Shown: positions 1 through 8,405 of the stretch, in pieces
How the letters are laid out: each line of letters starts with the position of its first letter
How positions within the stretch are numbered: the first letter of the stretch is position 1
DNA from: Xanthomonas arboricola pv. juglandis
Lineage (GTDB): Bacteria > Pseudomonadota > Gammaproteobacteria > Xanthomonadales > Xanthomonadaceae
Reading direction: 5' to 3'
Length of the DNA stretch: 64,000 nucleotides
NCBI RefSeq assembly: GCF_001013475.1
Contig: NZ_JZEF01000001.1
Location: 1-64,000, forward strand
The notes under the pieces: model-generated
What the model was told of the DNA's origin: nothing
The model's database searches: none
Seen by the model: the letters and a program-made list of their open reading frames with translations, nothing else
Made by a program: the position numbers and the translations under genes

Positions 1-12
1 GCAACGAGGGTC

Positions 13-324
13 TTGAGTGTCTACGGAACCCTGGGCGTATCACTGGCACCGGAGGTTGCACAGGATCTTGAGCAGATCTTCGACCAGCTCCAGCGCCATG
101 AGGCCGCACATGTCGCAGCACGCCTGCACGAGATCATTGCGGCAATCGATGTGCTGGAAACCAATCCGCTGATCGGCCGGCCTGCCGGCGGCGACAGGTG
201 CGAACGGGTGATCGGTCACGGCGCGCACGGCAATCTGGCGCTGTACTGCCATGTCGCGCAGATCGACACGGTGTTTGTGCTGGCCGTTCGCTCGCAACGT
301 GAGGCGGGCTTTGCGGGGCCGTGA
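13..324 (+). CDS. RelE/ParE-family toxin
   Basis: A 103-residue protein with the ParE layout: an early D-L-E-Q-I-F-D-Q-L helix, the N-P-L-I-G-R-P turn in the middle and a C-terminal strand ending in V-L-A-V-R-S-Q-R. ParE/RelE toxins of this group inhibit gyrase or cleave mRNA; the sequence does not say which. The proposed TTG start overlaps a TGA at 14-16 that could close an upstream antitoxin gene (TTGA overlap), but that gene is outside the window, so the partner cannot be seen. The C-terminal end resembles the second ParE-like toxin at 8676-8984. The start codon is uncertain. Confidence 0.75.
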   Translation: MSVYGTLGVSLAPEVAQDLEQIFDQLQRHEAAHVAARLHEIIAAIDVLETNPLIGRPAGGDRCERVIGHGAHGNLALYCHVAQIDTVFVLAVRSQREAGFAGP

Positions 325-501
325 TGTTTGCAGTTCCCTGATCGCTGTAGCCTGGTGTCCCTGTTATTCGATGCACTGCCACCCGACCCGCACAAGCCGG
401 TGCTGGAGATCGTCGCGCGCCACGCCGACGTTGCCAACCGGTATCGCCTGCACGCCATTGCCCAGAAGTCGCCGCAATGCCTCGCCACCCGCCTAGCGCG
501 G

Positions 502-1827
502 TTATCCCATGCGCATCGACGCACTCTCACGCTGCCGGGTATCCATCTCCTGCTGCTGGCTCTGCGCCAACGCCTGCTGGCGATCGGCACTGGCGACTTC
601 CAGCTGCTGCAGCGACTGCTCCACCGGCGTCTGCACGGCCACGTCGGTCGGCATGTGGGCGCGCAGGTGCGCCGGGTTGTTCAACTCGCCCTGCACCACA
701 AACACATTGCGGCCGGCCGGGCTGTCGGTCGTCTGTTGGCTCAGTACCACGTGGTCGGCCCGGTCCAGGTTGTTCTGGCGGGCGAGGGTCATCACGCTGG
801 CGATGAGGCGCTCGCTGTTCTCGTCCGGCGTGCGCCCGGCTTGCGCATCGATCGCGTTCACGCCTGCGCGCACCTGCTGCAGCAATGCGTAGTCCCGGTG
901 CTCAGGGCCGATATCGGCGAGTTTGGTGGGCGGCTGCATCCGATCGGGCTGCCCGTCGACCGATGCCGTGAGCGGGCTGCGGGTAATGGAGCGGTGCGGA
1001 TCGTCTTCGTGGAACTGCGTGGCTTTCTGCTGCCGTTCCAGACGCACGGCGCGGGCATCGTCGAGTTCGGCGATACGGCCGGGATGTGTTTCTTCGCGCA
1101 TGGAAAGATGCCCGCCGCCTGCGCTGACGTTCATCCATTTCTGCTCTTTTTCAAAGTACATCGCGTAGAAGCTGTTGCTGCCGATGACGTTGGGGTCGAC
1201 GGCTGAGCGGCCTTCCAGCATCTGGATCGCCTCGGTGGTGCCGAGCTTGGCAAGGTACTGGCTGCCGGCCGCCAGTCCCATCTGCGCAAAGGTCTCGTAG
1301 CCCGTGTTCCTGATACGGGCAGCGCCGGCGTACTCGTTGTCGAGCATGTTGGTCCAGATCTGTTCCAGCTTCTGGGGGCCGCTTTTTTCCAATGCTGCTT
1401 GCAGGAGCACGCGGGGTGTCCAGCAGTTAGGGTCGAGCTCATGGTCCAGGAAGGCTTGATCGTGTGCCCGCATGACATCAGCACCAGGCAAATTCTGCGC
1501 TAGGTCCGGACGGTGTTCGCTCATCCAGTATTGCCTGGCTTCAAGATCCTTTTTGAGGAGGGTTTGCCCAAACGCTTCCCACTGCCTCTCGCTCAGGTTC
1601 GCGTTGGCAAAGTGAGAGCCGTTATCGTGCTGTGTCCTGGCATAATTCTGTGCGTAACTATTTGCAACCTGACCGGGCAAGCTATCGTTACGCACCACGC
1701 CCAGCGCCAGCGTCCCGTAGCCATCTGCACCATCTAGCTGCGAAAGATAATTCCAGTACAGCTCGCGGTTGCCCGCGTCCGCATAGCTGGAAAGAATCTT
1801 GAGGTCCTGCTCATTCAATCCGCTCAT
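502..1827 (-). CDS. XVIPCD antibacterial type IV secretion effector (X-Tfe), toxin domain unknown
   Basis: A 441-residue protein. Its last ~140 residues match the Xanthomonas VirD4-interacting protein conserved domain: a helix with N-L-D-R-A-D-H-V-V-L-S, the block V-F-V-V-Q-G-E-L-N-N-P-A-H-L-R-A, then a Gln-rich tail. This domain docks effectors on VirD4 of the contact-dependent, bacteria-killing T4SS. The first ~280 residues, starting near Y-W-N-Y-L-S-Q-L-D-G-A-D-G-Y-G, form a module whose activity I do not recognise. The gene lies 25 bp downstream of a lipoprotein gene on the same strand, the usual immunity-effector order. Effector status is well supported; the killing mechanism is not. Confidence 0.87.
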   Translation of the reverse strand: MSGLNEQDLKILSSYADAGNRELYWNYLSQLDGADGYGTLALGVVRNDSLPGQVANSYAQNYARTQHDNGSHFANANLSERQWEAFGQTLLKKDLEARQYWMSEHRPDLAQNLPGADVMRAHDQAFLDHELDPNCWTPRVLLQAALEKSGPQKLEQIWTNMLDNEYAGAARIRNTGYETFAQMGLAAGSQYLAKLGTTEAIQMLEGRSAVDPNVIGSNSFYAMYFEKEQKWMNVSAGGGHLSMREETHPGRIAELDDARAVRLERQQKATQFHEDDPHRSITRSPLTASVDGQPDRMQPPTKLADIGPEHRDYALLQQVRAGVNAIDAQAGRTPDENSERLIASVMTLARQNNLDRADHVVLSQQTTDSPAGRNVFVVQGELNNPAHLRAHMPTDVAVQTPVEQSLQQLEVASADRQQALAQSQQQEMDTRQRESASMRMG

Positions 1828-1852
1828 GTCCTGCTCCTTATCGTCGCGCCGA

Positions 1853-2716
1853 TCACCTGACTTTGGTGCGGGCCAGTACGGTCTTTACCGCGTCTTCCAT
1901 GCGTTTCCAGTCCTTCAAGAATGCGCGCTTATAGTTCAGGGTGATAGAAAGCTTGTTCTCGATATCAGAGAAGTAGTGGACACAACTTGCAGCAACAGCG
2001 CCTTTTTCGTGTACTACTTCAGCTCCCTCCAGCCGCACACCGTCTCCACGAAATTTGGTGCTGTCGCACTTGATGAAGGTGGTGAGGCCGCCGCTTGAGT
2101 CGCGCGCGACGTACCAGTCATCTTCGTAGGCAGGGTTGCGAATCGGCGGTTTCCCGTAGCGGTCTTCGTACTCTTTCGAATACGCCAGCATTTTCGCTTC
2201 GTCGACTGCGTAGGGCGTTAGGTCCAACGTGTCTTGCTGGGCAAGGCGGAGATCGAGGCGCTGCCTCGGATCTCGACGTTCCACTGAATTGGCCTCGGTA
2301 ATCGCATCATTGGAAGAATGTCGCTCTAATGATGTCTCGATAGGAGCCCGGTCGATGTAATTGATTCGAACTGAGATCTCCTTGCGGAAATCATTCGTAC
2401 GCGGGTTGGCCCGTGCCCCGGGCGGAGTGGGGGTCATATCTGGCCACTCGATGACCAGCGTCACGCCTTCGCCCGGCCATGGTGCGATCTGGCTGTCCAG
2501 GTAGTTGGCGGGGATGCGGAAGGTGTTCGGCCCCAGCTTTACGTCAACCGGCGCGTCCGAATAGGTGTGCCCGTTGATGGTGCGGCCTGTGGTAACGGTG
2601 CCTGACATGGGGGAAGTCCTTTTTTGTTCGGGTGATGGCGTCCGTGCACAGGCACTGCCGGTCACGGCGACGGCGAGTGCAAGAGCCAGGCACCGGCCAG
2701 ATGACATCATGTGCAT
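1853..2716 (-). CDS. putative periplasmic immunity lipoprotein (X-Tfi) for the adjacent effector
   Basis: A 287-residue protein with a hydrophobic export signal ending in T-G-S-A-C, an imperfect lipobox with the likely lipidated Cys near residue 24, then a Pro/Ser-rich linker. The mature part has a beta-rich look (G-P-N-T-F-R-I-P-A-N-Y and V-T-L-V-I-E-W-P) reminiscent of Tli-type immunity proteins. It precedes the XVIPCD effector by 25 bp on the same strand. By analogy with known X-Tfe/X-Tfi pairs it would sit in the periplasm and neutralise the effector delivered by sibling cells. The immunity role is inferred from position and export signal, not from a recognised fold. Confidence 0.68.
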   Translation of the reverse strand: MHMMSSGRCLALALAVAVTGSACARTPSPEQKRTSPMSGTVTTGRTINGHTYSDAPVDVKLGPNTFRIPANYLDSQIAPWPGEGVTLVIEWPDMTPTPPGARANPRTNDFRKEISVRINYIDRAPIETSLERHSSNDAITEANSVERRDPRQRLDLRLAQQDTLDLTPYAVDEAKMLAYSKEYEDRYGKPPIRNPAYEDDWYVARDSSGGLTTFIKCDSTKFRGDGVRLEGAEVVHEKGAVAASCVHYFSDIENKLSITLNYKRAFLKDWKRMEDAVKTVLARTKVR

Positions 2717-2974
2717 TGGTCAATCCATTGCAGGGTTCGCCGCAACTATAGGCAACTTGGGATCAGCGCGACAGCAAGGGCCAAGCCTGCGATTGTCCGT
2801 GCCATGCGCCGCACGACATGGGAATGCGATCACGCTCTGCCGGAAGGAAAGGCGCGTGGATCAAAACGCGTGCGGTGCAACGGCAGCTCGCCACGTGTGC
2901 TGAAGAAGGGCGTTTGCTGCCCTTGATCGCACTAAGTGTCGAGCTGCAGCCTGGTCAACGCCGCCGTCGCCGCG

Positions 2975-3296
2975 TCATGCCCCAAACGCACCATCGATCG
3001 TATGCATCGCCCCGGTGACAAAGCCCGCTTCCGGGCCTGCCAGCCAGGCCACCATGCCGGCCACTTCGTCGGCGCGGCCGTGGCGTTTGATCGCCATGAA
3101 GCTGTGCATCAGGTCTTTCATCGGCCCGTTTTCCGGGTTGGCGTCGGTATCGATCGGGCCCGGTTGCACCACGTTGATGGTGATGCCACGCGGCCCGAAG
3201 TCGCGGGCCAGCCCGCGCGCCAGCCCTTGCAGCGCGGATTTGCTCAGCGCGTAGGACGCCATGCCGGGCAGCGGCATGCGGTCGCCGTTGGAAGTT
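2975..3296 (-). pseudogene. C-terminal remnant of a short-chain dehydrogenase
   Basis: The minus strand encodes only the last ~105 residues of an SDR: the catalytic Y-x-x-x-K in A-S-Y-A-L-S-K-S-A-L, then G-P-R-G-I-T-I-N-V-V-Q-P-G-P-I-D-T-D and a C-terminal T-I-D-G-A-F-G-A. The Rossmann N-terminal half (G-x-x-x-G-x-G) is missing; upstream of about 3290-3300 the frame runs antisense into the tetR gene. In related loci I recall, this type of SDR diverges from a TetR regulator, so a deletion removing the SDR start and the shared promoter explains the structure. It is presumably non-functional. Confidence 0.8.
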
Positions 3297-3872
3297 TCCC
3301 GGGCCCGCGGCCGGCCGCGGGCGTTCGACCCGGACCAAGCGGTCGCCACCGCGCAGCAGCTGTTCCATGCGCGCGGCTACGACGCACTGAGCGTGGCCGA
3401 CCTCACCAAGGCGCTGGGCATCAACCCGCCCAGTTTCTACGCCGCCTTCGGCAGCAAGGCCGGCCTGTACGCGCGCATCCTCGACCGCTACGCGCAGACC
3501 GGGGCCATCCCGCTGCCACAACTCCTGGACACCGCCCGCCCGCTGGCCGACGCCCTGGCCGACGTGCTGGAGCAGGCCGCCCGCTGCTACGCCGCAGACC
3601 CTGCCGCCACCGGCTGTCTGGTGCTGGAAGGCACGCGCAGCAACGACGCGCAGGCGCGCGAGGCCGCCTGCGGTTTTCATGTCGCAGCCCAGGAGTTGAT
3701 CCGCTCCCACATCGCCAAGCAGTGCCCGCACGACGCAGACCGGCTGGCGGACTTCGTCAGCACCACCATGGCCGGGCTGTCCGCCAGCGCCCGGCATGGG
3801 CAGAGCCTGGAGCGTCTGCTGGCGAGTGCGCGCTTGGCGGGGGAGGCGCTTCGGGTGGCGTTGCGCGGATAA
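3261..3872 (+). CDS. TetR-family regulator with a rearranged 5' end
   Basis: A TetR-type protein: HTH at about residues 17-62, with A-R-G-Y-D-A-L-S-V-A-D-L, T-K-A-L-G-I and P-S-F-Y-A-A-F-G-S-K, then an effector domain with a Cys (A-A-T-G-C-L-V) common in the YcdC/AcrR-like branch. The ancestral protein probably began at or just before the S-R-A-R-G-R-P-R segment. The ATG at 3261 lies inside sequence antisense to the SDR remnant, so the first ~12 residues derive from the deletion junction. The HTH is complete, but native promoter and start seem lost, so expression is doubtful. Its likely former target was the truncated SDR. Confidence 0.7.
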   Translation: MPGSGMRSPLEVSRARGRPRAFDPDQAVATAQQLFHARGYDALSVADLTKALGINPPSFYAAFGSKAGLYARILDRYAQTGAIPLPQLLDTARPLADALADVLEQAARCYAADPAATGCLVLEGTRSNDAQAREAACGFHVAAQELIRSHIAKQCPHDADRLADFVSTTMAGLSASARHGQSLERLLASARLAGEALRVALRG

Positions 3873-4358
3873 ACAGGGTGCGAGCGGGCAGAGGGTTTTC
3901 GATGGCGTGAGCGCACCTGCTCGCTAATCGAGGTGCGCTTGCCGCTACCCAGTACGGTCAATTGGCAGGTGGTACGAGATGGTCGTGATCGGCCGTCGCT
4001 CAGGCGAAGTCGTTGTCGGATGACTGGTGCGGCAAATCAGGAAGGGACGGGGTAGCGCCTGTGGGCCATCCATGTTCTGGGCTGGCTTTAACACAGGCCA
4101 CTTCGACCTCTTTGTGCAATGCTGGCGATCACATGGAGCCGCACGCAGCGTGTTGGTTGAACGTTCCGAACCATCCGAATTGCTGCTCACCCCGGACAGT
4201 CGCGCTGAGTCCATACCAGATGGCATCTTTGCGGGATGCAGCGTCTATTTCGGTCCCGAAATGAGAGTGCCGCTGAACCGTTTTCGTCTGCGATCAGTCA
4301 CTTGACCGAGCCTCCTCATACGGCCACAGTCCGGGACGTTCGCCCTCTTCGTTCAAGG
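3873..4358. other. intergenic region, no supported gene
   Basis: 486 bp between the tetR gene and the second immunity lipoprotein. A short open frame on the plus strand (about 4027-4305) shows no recognisable motif, no clear ribosome binding site and an unusual composition, so I do not call it. The promoter for the 4359-6973 operon should lie near the 3' end of this stretch, but I could not identify it with confidence. Confidence 0.5.
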
Positions 4359-5282
4359 ATGCCCGTGAAGAAGCTGACGCATTGCATCGTGGCGGCCGCG
4401 CTGGTGCCCATCATGACGCTTGGGTGTGCACGGCTTTCGATGGAACAGGCTGCCGCAAAACCCCCAAGTGGTGCACACGCAGCATCGTCTTTTCCTCAGG
4501 CGCCAGCTGCGACGCCTTCACCTTGGGTGTCCTTCAAACTGGAACGGCAGATGGGCGCCGTCTGTGTGGACCGTACGCAATCACAGGGCTCCTCGCCTGC
4601 GCCTTTGCTAGGGGACGGGTTTTGCAAAGGCCCGGCACCTGCGCAGATGGCGGCTGCATTGCTTGCCCTGCCTGCAGATGCGGTCGATGCCTCGCCGCAA
4701 GCGCGCGAAGCGCGCCTGCGCGATGCCGTGTACGTGGCCGCACCCGGCTTGGGACGGCGCGCGGACTTCACCATGGTTGCGGGTGATCTGACGATCCGTT
4801 CGTTTGAAAGTGCCGATCCTGACAAAACGGTGTACTTGGTCTGGCCGGTGAACTGTGGCGAGGGCGAGGCAGGTCTTGCGTGCCAGTCAGGCAAAGGACG
4901 AAAGGCGTATCGCGTCACCAAGGACGGCACCGCACGCGATGTCAGTGCAGCGGTGTTTCCACCAGCGCCTAGCCTGACTGCAGAAGATGTTGCCCGGCAA
5001 AACGACCACGGCGGCTCGGAGCTTTTTCTGTTCGATGACAAGCTGCCTTTGGCGCCGACAATGCGATGGTTGATGGAATTCGATCCTGACCAGCCGCTGG
5101 CCACCGATGACCCAAAGCGCGTCGGGTCTTACGCCCATTTTGGTTTTCTTCGGTGGACAGGCGAGCGCTTCGAGCTTGTAGAACGAGTCGCTAGAGCGCA
5201 GTGGCCGTGTCGCCAGCAGCGCACAGGCGAACCGGCATGTGCGGATTATCCAGATGGTGAGGACCGTTTCATCAGCGAGTGA
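4359..5282 (+). CDS. putative immunity lipoprotein (X-Tfi) of the second effector pair
   Basis: A 307-residue protein. I choose the ATG at 4359 because it begins a lipoprotein signal, M-P-V-K-K-L then a hydrophobic run to M-T-L-G-C, with the Cys near residue 23; earlier in-frame starts only add an unrelated N-terminus. The mature protein carries several Cys residues (G-D-G-F-C-K-G, V-N-C-G-E-G, Q-W-P-C-R) consistent with periplasmic disulfides. It ends 23 bp before the XVIPCD effector and shares its strand, the same immunity-then-effector order as the pair at 502-2716. No sequence similarity to the other lipoprotein is evident, as expected if each neutralises a different toxin. Function is inferred from context. 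Confidence 0.66.
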   Translation: MPVKKLTHCIVAAALVPIMTLGCARLSMEQAAAKPPSGAHAASSFPQAPAATPSPWVSFKLERQMGAVCVDRTQSQGSSPAPLLGDGFCKGPAPAQMAAALLALPADAVDASPQAREARLRDAVYVAAPGLGRRADFTMVAGDLTIRSFESADPDKTVYLVWPVNCGEGEAGLACQSGKGRKAYRVTKDGTARDVSAAVFPPAPSLTAEDVARQNDHGGSELFLFDDKLPLAPTMRWLMEFDPDQPLATDDPKRVGSYAHFGFLRWTGERFELVERVARAQWPCRQQRTGEPACADYPDGEDRFISE

Positions 5283-5305
5283 CCACTTCTGCAAGGAGCA
5301 TCGAA

Positions 5306-6973
5306 ATGGCGAGATCCAATGATTTAGACATCCGTGCGACTGCCGACCAGATTTCTGCGTTGTTCAACGCCAATCGACAGGCCGAGGCGCTGCGCATGCT
5401 TGATGAGCGCAGACAAGGCCAGGCAGAGGTCGTGCGTGACGCACTGGATCGCTATGTCGGCGCAGCGTCCGCCGGTGCAATCGCCAATCAACAACAAGGG
5501 CCGGTCGCCGCTGCGGATGCCAGTGTGCTGCAACGCTTGCAACTAGCCGCGTCAAACCAGCCAGCAATTCCGCCGCAGGCGCAAATGGCTGCCTTGAGCG
5601 ACGCACAGCGCTATGACGTCTACGCCAGCATCGTACAGGTGAGAGGTAACGAAGCCGCGCACGAGGCACTCTCGCGACCCAACGAGCGCGTGGTATTAGG
5701 CCTTCGCCAGGAAAACTCAACACTTGCGGCCATGCAGGATCGCGCGCATGCCGGAAGCTTGCGTAGCGACGATCCGGCAACCCCTGCCATCAACGAAGCT
5801 CAGGGCGGCACGGGCGTCTACAACGACCGCCTGGTCGTACTGTGGAAGGATGCCGATGGCACGCGTCATACGCAGGTCGCCCAGCAAGCAAACACCGAGC
5901 CGACTGCGCAGTACGATCATCATGCAGGCAACACGGGGCGGCGCCCGCGTGCGGAAGGCGGCATGGAGAACAGGACATTTGCACCGTCGCCAGGCTTTGA
6001 AAGCATCACCAGGCCCAGGGAGATCGAAGGCGAGGATGTCAATGCCGATGGCATCAGGGATCTCGGTCGCCTGAGCGAAGGCACCATCGAGATGCAGATG
6101 GGGCAGCACCCAAATCCCAGCCGGCCAGGCACCCAAGACAACGCACTACGCCCAAGTCAGGCGGCAGTCGATGCAGGGAGGGGCGGGGTACAGCGGGATA
6201 GCAATGCGGACGGCTGGTTTGATCAAGCCGATCTCAACGGTGTGCAAAATCTCAACGACACCTTCAAGATTCATCGCGGTTCCAGCGGCAGTACCGATTC
6301 GGCTGGCTGCCAGACAATTCATCCAACCGAGTACGATGGGTTCATCGCGGCGGTTCAAGGCAACCCCGCGCAGACGCGCTGGCAATACGTGCTGACCAGC
6401 ACCACACCCGGGCCGGTGCGGGAGCAGCATCAGGACCAAGGGCGAGGGCGTGAAGGGGTACAGCCAGGGCAGGAGGAGCAGGGGCATCGGCCGGCCCAGC
6501 GGCAGCGGCAGAACGGCGGGCCTGCAGCGCCTGTGCCTGGGAGGCCACGACAGGCAGACGCAGAAGACGCCGAACCCGCGCCTCATCCGTTGCATGCACA
6601 GGCCAGCACCTTGGTTGGCCGGTTGGACGCCAGCATGGGCCGCGCCAGCGATGCGTACAGCGAGCGGATGAGCGCCAGCCTGGCCCATCTGGCAAAGGAG
6701 CACGGGCTCGAGCGCATCGACCACGTAATGCTGAGCAACCAAACATCGCGTGCAGCGGCCGGTGCCACCGTGTTCGTGGTACAGGGCGAACCCAGCAACC
6801 CGGCCCATCTGCGCGCCAGCATGTCCACCGACGTGGCCGTCACTACGCCGGCGGAGCAATCGCTGGCAAAGCTGCAAGAGCTCGACGCGCGTACGTTGGC
6901 GCAAGCGCAGAGTCAGGCGCAGGAGAGAGGAGTACTGCAGGAAGAGGCTGTCAAGCCGCGAAGTATTGGGTGA
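5306..6973 (+). CDS. XVIPCD type IV secretion effector, probable cell-wall hydrolase
   Basis: A 555-residue protein starting at the ATG at 5306, behind an AAGGAG Shine-Dalgarno. Three parts are visible: an Ala/Gln-rich N-terminus; a central domain with two D-x-N-x-D-G-x-x-D calcium-type loops (Asp244 and Asp298) leading into F-K-I-H-R-G-S-S-G-S-T-D-S-A-G-C-Q-T-I with His323 and Cys335; and a C-terminal XVIPCD (about 430-555) with H-G-L-E-R-I-D-H-V-M-L-S and V-F-V-V-Q-G-E-P-S-N-P-A-H-L-R-A. The H...S-x-G-C-Q-T-I signature resembles cell-wall-active domains in phage-type lysins and YkuD-like enzymes, so I infer a peptidoglycan target, consistent with a periplasmic immunity partner. Catalytic class is not proven. 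Confidence 0.85.
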   Translation: MARSNDLDIRATADQISALFNANRQAEALRMLDERRQGQAEVVRDALDRYVGAASAGAIANQQQGPVAAADASVLQRLQLAASNQPAIPPQAQMAALSDAQRYDVYASIVQVRGNEAAHEALSRPNERVVLGLRQENSTLAAMQDRAHAGSLRSDDPATPAINEAQGGTGVYNDRLVVLWKDADGTRHTQVAQQANTEPTAQYDHHAGNTGRRPRAEGGMENRTFAPSPGFESITRPREIEGEDVNADGIRDLGRLSEGTIEMQMGQHPNPSRPGTQDNALRPSQAAVDAGRGGVQRDSNADGWFDQADLNGVQNLNDTFKIHRGSSGSTDSAGCQTIHPTEYDGFIAAVQGNPAQTRWQYVLTSTTPGPVREQHQDQGRGREGVQPGQEEQGHRPAQRQRQNGGPAAPVPGRPRQADAEDAEPAPHPLHAQASTLVGRLDASMGRASDAYSERMSASLAHLAKEHGLERIDHVMLSNQTSRAAAGATVFVVQGEPSNPAHLRASMSTDVAVTTPAEQSLAKLQELDARTLAQAQSQAQERGVLQEEAVKPRSIG

Positions 6974-7063
6974 GGTCGTCCTGCTCTCACTGTTTGGCTG
7001 TAGACCAAGGCTCGGGGTTCGCTTTCGAAAATGCCCGCTTGCAAAAATCAATCGCTCAACGGA

Positions 7064-7089
7064 TATTCCATATTCCGGAATATGGAATA
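7064..7089. promoter_or_regulatory. perfect 26-bp palindrome, probable operator
   Basis: The arms are TATTCCATATTCC and its exact reverse complement, with no spacer. Each arm contains TATTCC twice, so the site could bind one dimer centrally or two dimers. It ends 14 bp before the proposed GTG start of an HTH protein, a position where binding would block transcription or initiation. The natural ligand would be that HTH protein, giving autorepression of the pair at 7104-8310. This is inference from symmetry and position. Confidence 0.7.
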
Positions 7090-7103
7090 AGGCGGGCTCG
7101 GCT

Positions 7104-7634
7104 GTGGAACTGAAGCCACAGGATCTAGTGGTGCTGTACAAGCAGGTCGCCCAGGCAGGCCAGGTCTGGACGTATGCATCCCTTGGAGAAGCGCTGGGCA
7201 TGAGCCCGTCTCAGGTGCATCGCAGCGTCAAGCGCGCGGTGGCATCCGGCTTGGCGCTGGAAAAAAGCCGCGGCGAGTGGGAGACGGTGCGCACGGCGCT
7301 GCACGAGTTTGCGGTCCACGGCGTGCGTTACGCCTTTCCTGCCGTCATCGGGCCGCTAAGGCGTGGCATTCCTACGGCCTTCGGGGCGCCGCCATTGTCC
7401 ATTGCCATTGCTAGTTCCCCTGGGGATGCACCGGTGTGGCCAAGCGCGCAGGGCACGGCCAAAGGCCCCAGCTTGTCGCCGTTGTCGGCAGGTGCGCCCA
7501 ACGCTGCGCTGGCCGACCCTGCCTTGCATGAGCTGCTGGCGCTGCAGGACGCGCTGCGTAGCGGGCGCGCCCGCGAGCGCACGCTGGCAGCGCGCTATCT
7601 CAAGCAGTTACTGGGGCTTGGCGATGCGCTCTGA
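7104..7634 (+). CDS. HTH protein, probable antitoxin/autorepressor of a type IV-like TA pair
   Basis: A 176-residue protein from a GTG start; no ATG exists in frame nearby. Residues ~8-65 form a winged-helix: L-V-V-L-Y-K-Q-V, W-T-Y-A-S-L-G-E-A-L-G-M-S-P-S-Q-V-H-R-S-V-K-R-A-V, then a wing. A Pro/Ala-rich middle leads to an Ala/Leu helix at the C-terminus. It overlaps the downstream nucleotidyltransferase gene by 11 bp, so translation is coupled. HTH proteins paired with AbiEii/nucleotidyltransferase-like partners usually act as antitoxin and repressor. The perfect palindrome just upstream fits. The TA assignment comes from the pairing rather than from homology I can prove. Confidence 0.68.
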   Translation: MELKPQDLVVLYKQVAQAGQVWTYASLGEALGMSPSQVHRSVKRAVASGLALEKSRGEWETVRTALHEFAVHGVRYAFPAVIGPLRRGIPTAFGAPPLSIAIASSPGDAPVWPSAQGTAKGPSLSPLSAGAPNAALADPALHELLALQDALRSGRARERTLAARYLKQLLGLGDAL

Positions 7635-8310
7635 CGATCCTAATTTGCCGCACCTGCTTGTGATTGCGAATGCATTGGGCGAGCTTTGCGACCACGTGGT
7701 CTTCCTCGGCGGGGCAGTCGTTGGCCTGCTGGTATCCGATCCATTGGCGGAAAGCGTCCGCGCCACCTATGACGTCGATGCGGTGGTCAATCTCGATTGG
7801 TCCCGGTTCCGTGGTATCGAGGCGCGTGTGGAATCGCAGGGCTTTGCGCGCGAGATGCAGAGCGGCGTCGTCTGCCGCTGGGTACACCAAGCGTCGGGCG
7901 TCCTCTTCGACCTGATGCCGGTGGATGAAGGCGTGCTTGGCTTCTCCAATCGCTGGTATGCCCATGCTGTAGAGACGGCCCAAGTGGCGGCCTTGAGCGA
8001 TCGCCTGTCCATCCGCTTGGTGACAGCGACAGCATTCGTGGCGACCAAGCTCGAAGCCTTCGTTACCCGAGGCAACAGCGACTTTCTTTCCAGTCACGAC
8101 CTGGAGGACGTGCTCAATGTCGTCGATGGCCGGGCCGAGCTGGTGGAAGAGCTCGCCATGGAGCATGCAGATCTTCGGCATTGGGTTGCCGACGTGTTTG
8201 AGGGGCTAGTGGATAACCCGGCGTTTGTGAACGCGTTGCCGGGATTAGTCGCCGAACCGGCACGCGCAAGCACTGTGCTTCAGCGTCTACGTGCCATCGC
8301 ATCAGCGTAG
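7624..8310 (+). CDS. AbiEii-like nucleotidyltransferase
   Basis: A 228-residue protein with the nucleotidyltransferase pattern seen in AbiEii/AbiGii-type proteins: F-L-G-G-A-V-V-G-L-L near residue 24, then R-A-T-Y-D-V-D-A-V-V supplying the metal-binding Asp pair, and a later acidic residue in L-F-D-L-M-P. The C-terminal half has the helical L-S-I-R-L-V-T-A-T-A-F-V-A-T-K-L-E-A segment common in the family. Known relatives inactivate tRNA or proteins by nucleotide transfer and provide abortive infection. The ATG at 7624 overlaps the end of the HTH gene. It could equally be a resident nucleotidyltransferase with no toxin role. Confidence 0.7.
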   Translation: MRSDDPNLPHLLVIANALGELCDHVVFLGGAVVGLLVSDPLAESVRATYDVDAVVNLDWSRFRGIEARVESQGFAREMQSGVVCRWVHQASGVLFDLMPVDEGVLGFSNRWYAHAVETAQVAALSDRLSIRLVTATAFVATKLEAFVTRGNSDFLSSHDLEDVLNVVDGRAELVEELAMEHADLRHWVADVFEGLVDNPAFVNALPGLVAEPARASTVLQRLRAIASA

Positions 8311-8405
8311 CTGAGACATTTTCGACTTAGGTCTGCAAAGAAAACCTTGAAGCACCGGCGCCCGCTTGCGATGATGCATCGCAATTGCAACGCAGCGGGC
8401 CTGCC

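Noticed and set aside
4027..4305. A 92-codon ORF upstream of the second immunity gene
   Set aside because: No ribosome site, no motif, atypical amino acid use; treated as non-coding.
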